In this document: positions 57,501 to 64,000 of the stretch, one piece after another
Position numbering within the stretch: position 1 is the stretch's first letter
Layout: every line of letters begins with the position of its first letter
Assembly: GCF_035083965.1 (NCBI RefSeq)
Contig: NC_089727.1
Span: forward strand, 9,181,501 to 9,245,500
Direction: 5' to 3'
Length of the DNA stretch: 64,000 nt
Origin: Branchiostoma lanceolatum
Lineage: Eukaryota > Chordata > Leptocardii > Amphioxiformes > Branchiostomatidae
The notes under the pieces: model-generated
Database searches by the model: none
What the model saw: the letters and a program-made list of their open reading frames with translations, nothing else
Told to the model about the DNA's origin: nothing
Position numbers and translations under genes: made by a program

Positions 57501-59977
57501 ACCATATATATGATTAGTGCAAAGATAGTACATGATACTGACAGAATAATAGAAAAAAAGGATGGTTTATTGTTCTGCTAGATTGATTTCAGTCAACCAT
57601 TATCGGAAAAATCCCGAATTTATGTTACCCAACGTTACAAGGTCCGCTGAGTTTAATCTTAATTCTAAAACCATCACAAAATAGACCCTCCTGGTGAGAA
57701 CAACAACATACTGGTCACTGGTAGTTCGCCTAGCGTGAGGCTAAGTAGATACTTGTACTGTCATCAAGATATCAGTATGAAATAGCATGGTATTGAGATG
57801 GAAAGAGTTCGAAAATAAGACGCAGCTTTATTGTGCAAAAACACATACACAGAGATTGACAAAATAGCACTAATTTTTGACGTAATTCATATAGCGCTCG
57901 ATATGTTTTCGCCCTTTTGTAGTGGAAATGGGCGTGCTCAAATTGATTAGATTCTCAAGGAAAGGAATAAGTTGGCTGGAGGGACCAAAACTCATCTAGC
58001 CTTTTAATCAACTCCCCATAAATATAAATTTTTGCCCTTTTTCAGCTTTTATTACAAATATAGAAGCAACAACAGATCACAAAGGTCTATTATTACACAA
58101 AACCAAGGAGGATTTTTTTATTGACAGAACCTTCTTGATAAAACAAGCATTCCCGAAGACTTGCGCAAACTGTCCTTGTTATGCAAGTAAACATCGGACT
58201 GTCAGGTCATCTATTTTGAGTTGGACCAAATGTGTTCAGCGCCAAGAAACGGTGAGAAAGATTAGTAGCATTTCGATAGAATGGAAGCCACAACAATATA
58301 GATCTAGCCATGGGTTACATACTCATTACTGTACATGGCAAGTTGGCAGCCATAACAAAATGGCGGACAGTTACATCCAGAACGTCATGAATGTTATAAT
58401 GGTAAAATTTCTGTATTTTGTGTTTTCAAAGGTACGGCCGCCACTTGGCGTAACATAACAGCTTCGCAATTACACGACAGAGGCTAGTCATATCAAATTG
58501 ATAGATTTGTCTCTCGTTTGCCCAAGGAAATAGATCGCAACTTCATTTTTAATTTTGTCTTATTTGATTTCTATGAACCCTTGTAAACGAATGTCGAAGG
58601 TACGTTTGCGTTGTTTGCAATAATATAATGTACGTAATTATGTATAATTGATGTGGATATACATCGTATCAAGATATAATATGGTGACGTAATCATATAT
58701 AATATATAATATATGATGAATATAAGGGAGACTTTCCATGACTATAGCATCAAAATAACTGGTCTCGTATTCAAAACGATGTCTTTCTTAAACCGACAGC
58801 AAAAATAATTCCATGCTCTTATTTTTCTACATTGTTTTGGTCGGCGGCCCTAGTAAAGCCATTATAAAATGGATTGGTCTTGAATATATCAAAGTCGATT
58901 TCTCATAGGAATAGCTATTAGATACATAAAAGCGCCTGTTGCTTGTCGTATGGCTAAATAACCATTCACCAATCATGAGCTATGTTCTGTCTATGATGTA
59001 ACCTTTGACCTTCAAATATTCTATACTATATCCCCATCATCTCTCTTTGCATGGTACAGTTACTTGCAAACGTCGCTACGTTTGTAAGAAAAAAAGCTAA
59101 AGCCGTTGCTAAAGAATTAGAGACAACACAACGGAAGAATTTAAAAAAATTACATACTTGATTTCTTCCCATTTTTCTTCTCCGAAATTCTTGATCACCA
59201 GCAGTTCCAAAGCGTGGTTCACGAAGCCGTACTGTGTAAAAAGGAGGAGGAGAAACATGGATTAAGTATTGAATGGGGATCGGAAGGTCACAGGGGCTGA
59301 ATCAAAGGTCACGCCACGGGCTAGATGAAGGGGTCAGTTCTAGGACAGGGCTGGACTCGAGGGCCCACTTGTTTGTATTCGTTTCTCCTCCAGCTATTTC
59401 CATTGAAAACATTAACAATACCCCTGCAACAGCTGACAAGCCGCTATCAATATATCCTTAGTGCGTACTATTTTACAAGTGCTGATAATTTGGACACGGT
59501 AAAATCGGTAACATTAACAGGCGGTAATTTAGTCTAGAGCGGGGAACTGCGCGTTTGCAGTAGTTGCATTATGTTAGGTACATGCAGGTCAGTGAGCTTG
59601 TTTTCAAGCCCAGAGACACTCACATACGCATAGATGTATGCACGCTGCCACATGATTGACACGGCTCACATCACAATCCACTGGAATAGAACAGCGCTGA
59701 ATGCATATTCCTCAGAGAGGTGTCTTTGATCAAATTTCCCTGGGGGTACGATGGCTCTAAAGCCGAGGAGGTGGCCTGAACGGGCCCTTGAAACAGTCTT
59801 AAATCCAGGCTAATATTTTCCATCCTCTCACACAGCCACCGATGATGATGATGTTGTTGACGGCTGAGAGAGAGAGAGGAAAACCCGCCCACGCAGTGTT
59901 TACGATTTCTGCGGAGGAAAAATCTTCAGAACCATCTACTCTACGAGGGAAATACATAGAGTATGGGTACTCACCAT
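48531..59977 (-). CDS. GUCY1B1: soluble guanylate cyclase beta-1 subunit, 12 exons, 613 aa
   Basis: This is the haem-binding subunit of the nitric-oxide receptor, which makes cGMP as a heterodimer with an alpha subunit in the cytosol. Coding exons (minus): 59975-59977 (ATG only), 59158-59231, 54775-54872, 54138-54243, 52466-52667, 52044-52280, 51477-51730, 50891-51088, 50236-50473, 49894-50037, 49136-49290, 48531-48663. All introns are GT-AG, the phases fit, and the total is 1842 nt. Domains: H-NOX from [12 protein letters not shown], with haem ligand His104 in LDALHDH and the YYSER motif (133-137); a PAS-like H-NOXA ([17 protein letters not shown]); a coiled helix (LEILTDKLQ...LEDEKKKTD); and the catalytic domain ([41 protein letters not shown]). 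FSGIVGF, without the metal-binding Asp, marks beta-1 and not alpha. The C-terminus is short ([11 protein letters not shown]) compared with vertebrates. The one-codon first exon is the least certain part. Confidence 0.96.
48725..49106. repeat. 43-bp minisatellite, about 8 units, in the last GUCY1B1 intron
   Basis: Units contain CTGTCCCTGGTGCTGAACAC and CATCCACACACAGGCAAAC. GAACACC recurs at about 48764, 48807, 48854, 48897, 48940, 49014 and 49057, with a decayed unit at 49101, at a spacing of 43-47 bp and one gap of 74. The array ends only about 30 bp from the donor of exon 11. It is imperfect, with substitutions between units, and has no spacer structure. Confidence 0.9.
50512..50700. repeat. 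tandem duplication of about 127 bp in GUCY1B1 intron 8
   Basis: TCTGTTAAGTG...ATCTGATATCTGTACCTGC...TAATAAGTCTATGTGATAAT occurs at about 50515 and again at about 50645, with an intermediate shorter copy (CTGATATCGGTACTTGATAAG) near 50610. Confidence 0.7.
52755..52790. repeat. (TCAA)n microsatellite
   Basis: TCAATCAATCAA repeats followed by ACCAACCAACCAA near 52825-52842, in GUCY1B1 intron 4. Confidence 0.9.
52860..52990 (-). pseudogene. decayed duplicate of the 3' end of GUCY1B1 exon 4
   Basis: Read on minus, 52946 down to 52885 gives GGTTACGGTTAGATACAAGC then TGTGCTAGGAGCAAATATCAG. It matches exon 4 (GGTTACGACAAGATCCTAGC then TGTGCTGGGGGCAAACATCAG). It now has an in-frame TAG, and the splice donor GTAC has become CAAA. 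Flanking intron sequence (GGTGATATGA, ATCGATCGACC) is duplicated too and occurs twice here (52861-52900, 52951-52990). It is a partial tandem copy of the exon and its downstream intron, non-functional. Confidence 0.75.
52985..54010 (+). mobile_element. 5'-truncated non-LTR retrotransposon, reverse transcriptase C-terminal part
   Basis: The first frame (52995-53435) reads ...[13 protein letters not shown]..., [19 protein letters not shown], then [18 protein letters not shown] and [12 protein letters not shown]. This is the C-terminal half of the RT domain and the following region in CR1/Jockey/Rex-like elements (KCxxV, DLGV, LSWxxH, PHLxYxxxVW, VQRRAT). A frame break near 53436 follows, then [10 protein letters not shown]...[11 protein letters not shown] up to a stop at 53795. 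The 3' UTR ends near 54010 in ATATATCAATCAATGAA. It sits in GUCY1B1 intron 4, antisense to the host gene. Dead by truncation and frameshift. Confidence 0.85.
54018..54085. repeat. (AAAC)n microsatellite
   Basis: AAACAAAC repeats with AATG interruptions at the 3' end of the LINE, in GUCY1B1 intron 4. Confidence 0.9.
54870..54877 (-). promoter_or_regulatory. tandem NAGNAG acceptor of GUCY1B1 exon 3
   Basis: On the minus strand the intron ends CTGTAGAAG. Either AG gives an in-frame exon, with coding start at 54875 (adds one Arg: K-R-E-A) or 54872 (K-E-A, the vertebrate form). Such sites often yield isoforms differing by one residue. Confidence 0.6.
55000..56400. other. GUCY1B1 intron 2, no other gene recognised
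   Basis: Short ORFs (70-75 codons) on the plus strand have no motif. The stretch 55900-56170 is more GC-rich but shows nothing identifiable. Confidence 0.45.
56402..56525. repeat. dispersed repeat, copy 2 (see 1753-1885)
   Basis: AACATTTTGGCCCCAAATG, TTACATGTACAGCCTCTTTT and CAGCATATCTGCATCATTA align with the copy at 1753-1885. Confidence 0.55.
56553..57639. mobile_element. 1.09-kb TIR element in GUCY1B1 intron 2
   Basis: The left end TGTAACGTTGGGTAACATA and the right end TATGTTACCCAACGTTACA are perfect inverted repeats, continuing into AAATTCGGGATTTTTC-type sequence on both arms. The inside has no transposase ORF. A target duplication is not evident (AAGC against AAGG flanks). Confidence 0.8.
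57640..59157. other. GUCY1B1 intron 2, no other gene recognised
   Basis: AT-rich, with an ATATAT-type palindromic stretch near 58690-58722. A 107-codon plus ORF (58135-58458) has no recognisable motif, and its end overlaps a GCCGCCACTTGGCGTAAC repeat tail like that at 33650-33685. Confidence 0.45.
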
Positions 59978-60260
59978 TTTATAAGCGCATGTAGATATCA
60001 GATAGATCAAGGCAAGAAGGCGTCAGAGCATCTTCTAGAGACGGTACAAAACATCGTCCGACGTGTTTTCATTTCATCCCTGTCCGCTAGCTCACCTCCG
60101 GGGCTCCAACCATCTGCGGCTGCGGTGATTGGGCCACGGCTGCGCCGTGTGTGTGTGTCGGTGATTTGAAGGCGGAGCCGCGCTCTAGAATATGGATTTT
60201 TTTCTCAGCGGGCAGACAGTGGTTCTTTGCCGCAGCACCCACGGACTGGGTTCGCTTGAT
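59978..60260 (-). promoter_or_regulatory. likely 5' UTR / promoter region of GUCY1B1
   Basis: Upstream (on minus) of the ATG-only exon. The stretch 60090-60200 is locally GC- and CpG-rich (CGGCTGCGGTG, CACGGCTGCGCCG), unlike the AT-rich surroundings. No TATA box can be assigned. Position and composition are the only evidence. Confidence 0.3.
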
Positions 60261-61615
60261 TTCTGAATTCAGGAAGACGCGCTGATGCGATTGACGTCAG
60301 CAGCTAGAAATTACAGATGCCTGCTTATACATGGGTCATCTTCAGTGCAGTTCCGAGAGAGATCGACAGGGGAGCTTTTGCGTTGTGTATTCGAACTTGT
60401 GCGGAGGATAACATGCTAAAATAAATACTGTATGTGTACATTCTCAGTATTTCGTGTGCGTATCAATCCTCTTGTTTGGCATACACGTCAAAAACAAAAC
60501 CTAAACTTAAAAAAAGAATATGTATAAACAAAGTGTTGATGACTTACAGACCAAAGCCAGTAACATCGAGCGTAAATATACTGATGTCGTATGATAACCT
60601 ACTTTCTCCTGTATCAGTTACAGCTGTTCGCTCCTGATAAGCGGAATATCTGCTTTCTGTACGAACGATACTAATCCGTGGAGTCCATAGAGACCGCTAG
60701 CTGTATGTCTCTTTAAATCTTATTAGAGGTGGTATGCATAACCAAACACTTGACTTGAGCTATTGCAGGAGAATGCGTAAATCCCCGGTGCTCGGCTAAT
60801 CCTAACAAAGACGACATATGTGAGATCTAACCGCGCCTGATGATGTTCTGATTCATCACGCATGTTGAAAGTGGATGTCGATAAACAGGATTTCTTTCAT
60901 GAAGAACAGCTGGACGAAAGGTTGTGATAACCTCTGTGCCGGCAGACGACTTGTCAACGCAGATTCGACCACGAATATATATATATACAGCCAGGAAGAC
61001 ACATTCAAAGGACCCGTCTCCCAAGGAGCTTAGGAAGGTTGAAGGTTGCGAAAAACATGCCAAGAACGATTGTATATTTATATATCAACGTGTAGACTGT
61101 ACAAAATGGCCATCTTGGTCTCTAGTCTGGATGTCTTCAAGTTACGTTCTCGTTTGGTCGTTTGCAGTGTGGTGATCTGCAAGTAGAGGTCAGTGGGAGC
61201 AGCCTAGGGCTAAGGCTGGCATCTCATCTAGGCTACTAACAGCATGCCAACTTTGAAAAACGTTTTCCATTGTGACAAGGAATAAGTTATATACGCTACC
61301 AAAGAACTGCAAGCACATACCAGCAAATATCCCGTTTTTGATCGGGGTATAACAAAACCAAAAGAGAGGGAAAACTAAACAAAGAAATACGAGTTTTTAA
61401 AAACTGTTTCATTTTTGGGTAACTTTTCAACGTTACCAAGACGTAACAAACTCAGACAATTCTAAGCAAGGTAGACGGTAAAAGGATGTGTCAAGCTATC
61501 CACGACAGGTTACTTGTCCGCGTGATTCCACCAACCCACTCACGGTGGGTCCCTCTAGCTATAGATATTTAAAGTGTATGTGGCTGGAAAACAATCATAA
61601 TGATAATTTCAACTA
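60261..61615. other. intergenic, no gene recognised
   Basis: Short ORFs only (67-83 codons). Nothing recognisable on either strand. Confidence 0.45.
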
Positions 61616-61706
61616 AAGGTATTGAAATGTTCGCGATGGGTAAATGTTCGCGGTTTTCGCTGTGACCTCCTCGAACTTAAAACCATCTCGAAAACGCTTG
61701 TTCTGC
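61616..61706. repeat. partial TTCGCGG-family MITE
   Basis: GTATTGAAATGTTCGCGATG, TTCGCGGTTTTCGC and CGAACTTAAAACCATCTCG match the left arm of the family. It stops where the G-rich repeat begins. ACCGCGAACGTAAATGG at 61967-61983 may be the displaced right arm. Confidence 0.55.
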
Positions 61707-61900
61707 ATGTCCGTAGCCAGGATTTTGATGGGGGGGGGGGGGGGGTCCTTTTAATGTTTGAGGGACCAGCGAGTGCCGTGGGCGCGAGACGAGCGCCGCA
61801 GGCGCGGGCTTCCCAGGGGGGTCCGGGGGCATGCCCCCCCCGGAAAATTTTAGAAATTGAACCTTCTGATATTGCATTTCCTGTGTTTTTGAGAGGATTT
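61707..61900 (+). repeat. GTCCGGGGGCATGCCCCCCCC widespread G/C-rich repeat
   Basis: TCCGTAGCCAGGATTTTGAT, a run of 16 G, then GGTCC, GCGCCGCAGGCGCGGGCTTC, GGGGTCCGGGGGCATGCCCC and CCGGAAAATTTTAGAAATTG. I recall closely similar sequence as a common repeat in several marine invertebrate genomes; its class is not clear to me. The near-palindrome around GGGGGCATGCCCCC is visible. Confidence 0.65.
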
Positions 61901-62053
61901 CAAAGAAAGAAATCAGAGACAAAGTTAGCAGTTTTTCTTTTGCCGGCCTACCGTCCCTTGTTTCGACCGCGAACGTAAATGGAACTCCCGAAAGTCGCTG
62001 TACTTGTCAATAGAGCTTTTCTTATACAAAATCCAGCCTCATTATAGTAAATG

Positions 62054-62310
62054 TGGCATCGCGTGGCGCAATAGGTAGGTGTTTCACCCACAACCGAGAG
62101 GCCCGGCCCCGGGTTTGAAACCACCGATATGCCCCGATGTTGTGCCCTTTGGGAAATTAAGGCACTTAACACGACTTTCCTCACTTCATTCAGGTGTAAA
62201 TGACTACGTAGCTTCTGCTAGGGACGTCCCTCGGATAGGACGTGAAATGGAGGTCCCGTGTTTGAGGAGAGCCACACCTCGAGCACGTTTAAGAACCCAA
62301 CAATTGCTGA
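62054..62310 (+). mobile_element. tRNA-derived SINE
   Basis: A 5' tRNA-like head has an A-box-like GTGGCGCAATAGGTAGG (62063-62079) and a B-box-like GGGTTTGAAACC (62111-62122), spaced as in a tRNA gene. It is followed by a tail with TTGTGCCCTTTGGGAAATTA, GGCACTTAACACGACTTTCC, CAGGTGTAAATGA, ATGGAGGTCCCGTGTTTGAG and GAGCCACACCTCGAGCACGT. The tail resembles the conserved body of deuterostome tRNA-SINEs as I remember it. It is not a functional tRNA, because no acceptor stem closes. Confidence 0.75.
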
Positions 62311-62402
62311 CAAACTTGGAAGAAATGTCGTCTGCGCTACAAGTGTACAAGAGGCCTACAAGACTTGCTGACAGAATTGGAAGAAATGTCGTCTGCGACA
62401 CA
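62308..62402. repeat. 63-bp direct repeat
   Basis: GAAGAAATGTCGTCTGCG preceded by CTGACAAACTTG or CTGACAGAATTG occurs at about 62308 and 62371, directly after the SINE. Confidence 0.7.
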
Positions 62403-62419
62403 GGTTACGTTCTACAGTT

Positions 62420-64000
62420 GCCCTTGACGATTACCGCCAACCTTCAAACCATCAGTTATCGGGTTAGTGCATGAGCCGTTGAAAGCGAAATGGTTGACTG
62501 GGATCGGGCCGGCTAATTAACGGCTGACGTCTGCCACCGCCACTGTCAGCCTGACGTATCACAGCGCTACCATTAACGTCAGTTGTATGTCTCCATTCGG
62601 CGGGAAAACGGCCATTTTCTTTACAACTTCGTGAGATGTTACGACCTCCCATCGTAGCCGTCATTTGTGAGGCTCTAGACATTTATTACTTATAGAGCAG
62701 TCAATGAACAACATGATTTGTCGACGGGGACTGTGAAGTTGTTTCGACAGCGTTTGTTAGCCAGTGTCATTGCTAAGGTACCGGCGGAATATTCTGAAAC
62801 GACATGGGTCTCCTTTTGGTTATGAAGGCCTAGGGCTCTCATGTTTCATCCAGAGGATTCCAGACTATCTTCAGGCTCATGAATATATAAGTGTCACTCA
62901 GGGTAGAGATTGTGATCTTCGGAATCGCCCATTCTACCAGTACATGTATATAGAGGCCAGATCAGGATACTAGGAATGTGCTAGTGTGCTCCCCCATTTA
63001 TAAATCTTGACTTTCAAGTTTTTAAAAATCTTCAGTGGCAAGGATCGAAGTTGAGAAGTTCTGACAGTCTTTCAAGCGAATATCATTAGAATTTACAGAC
63101 CCCGATCGGGATTTCCATCGGTAAAAGACAGAGATCCTGATTTTGATTGTCATAGATTTTGAGACGAATTTTTCTTCCTACCATTTGCAGCGAGAAAATA
63201 TTGTAGGAACTGCTTTTCACACTTTCATTCATTCCTTTCCGTAGGATGCACCTTTGAACGCACTAACTTGGGGTGTCTACGGTAGCATAGTCAATTTTGG
63301 GCACCCAGAATTTTATACTGTATAAAGATAGATACAGACAACACATAAATAACGACGACATGTATGTATGGAACACGAAGAATAACGTTTAGAAAAGAAC
63401 CCTCGATGTACAGGTTACAACTTGGAAGCATAGCTCCTTTCCATAGGATTGGATGCTGTGAAAGAGTTCAACATGAAGAGATTGTACTCACCTAATCTTC
63501 CCCCATTTTGTTTACTCTTCTTCACTGGTACTGAGGACCCGATTGCCCCCAACAGGTAACCTTCCGGAAGTGTGACTGACGTCAGCAACGGTCACAGGTG
63601 GTTGCTTAGTTTTGCTTAGTTTTGGTAAATCAAAAAATAAGACTCGCCAATTTTTGACCAGTCCCCAGTCTTCCTCGGGATAAGTTATGACACGATTGCT
63701 CAGGATACTTCACATTACAAAAGTGTGACGTCAGTGACGGGTAAAGAAATAAGATTTTCGAACCATCCTATGACAACTGGTCAGGAGGACCCGATTGCTC
63801 AAAACACGTGACCATCTGGATTCAAAAGTATTCTGAAGTCGCTATGGGGACGACCCTATTTTCCAATGTGTTGATAATCAATTCCGAACAAATTCTGGAC
63901 TGAAACGCTTTCCCTTCCCAACATGTATGATGCGTTTGATGAATGTGTTTATGTGTACATGTGTGTGAACTGATATCACCTTGTTTGACGATGTTTCCTT
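62420..64000. other. intergenic, no gene recognised
   Basis: No supportable coding sequence. Two TGACGTCA sites (63577-63584, 63726-63733) and a repeated GGACCCGATTGC (about 63536 and 63788) were noted. Confidence 0.45.

Noticed and set aside
62054-62130. Functional tRNA gene
   Set aside because: A and B boxes are recognisable, but the stems do not pair as a tRNA and the typical SINE body follows.

Overview
This is a window of an animal nuclear genome, most likely from a cephalochordate (amphioxus, Branchiostoma). The reasons are: genes split by GT-AG introns; a 12-exon soluble guanylate cyclase beta-1 gene with vertebrate-like exon joints; a tandem family of UDP-glucuronosyltransferase (UGT) genes; and dense small inverted-repeat transposons (MITEs), a tRNA-derived SINE and 5'-truncated non-LTR retrotransposons. 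The species call rests on overall character, not on a search.

Layout. 1-15,000: gene-poor and repeat-rich. It holds a LINE 3' end, microsatellites, at least four MITE families (one member is a perfect 168-bp palindrome with a 9-bp target duplication), and a 3-kb foldback element with TTAA ends nested inside an older MITE. One candidate terminal exon (4559-4745) has weak resemblance to an FGF C-terminus. 15,480-46,350: four four-exon UGT genes on the + strand (UGT-1 at 18531-20918, UGT-2 at 29117-32529, UGT-3 at 34377-36490, UGT-4 at 43786-46164), with large duplicated flanks. Exon 1 alternates between two subtypes (A-B-A-B), while exons 2-4 are almost the same in all four. UGT-3 and UGT-4 are intact (529 and 530 codons). 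UGT-1 has a 13-G run that shifts exon 3, and UGT-2 has a one-base deletion in exon 1. 46,350-48,500: intergenic, with a 324-bp retroposon in a 15-bp target duplication. 48,531-59,977 (minus strand): a complete GUCY1B1 orthologue, 12 exons and 613 aa, whose introns hold a minisatellite, a LINE reverse-transcriptase fragment, a decayed copy of exon 4 and a 1.1-kb TIR element. 60,000-64,000: upstream of GUCY1B1, with a widespread G-rich repeat, a tRNA-derived SINE and no gene seen.

The UGT enzymes would sit in the ER membrane and conjugate small lipophilic compounds with sugar from UDP-sugar donors. Each gene carries its own exons 2-4, so this is a UGT2-style tandem array and not a UGT1-style shared-exon locus. 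The guanylate cyclase subunit is the haem-binding half of the nitric-oxide receptor. It is unrelated in function to the UGTs.
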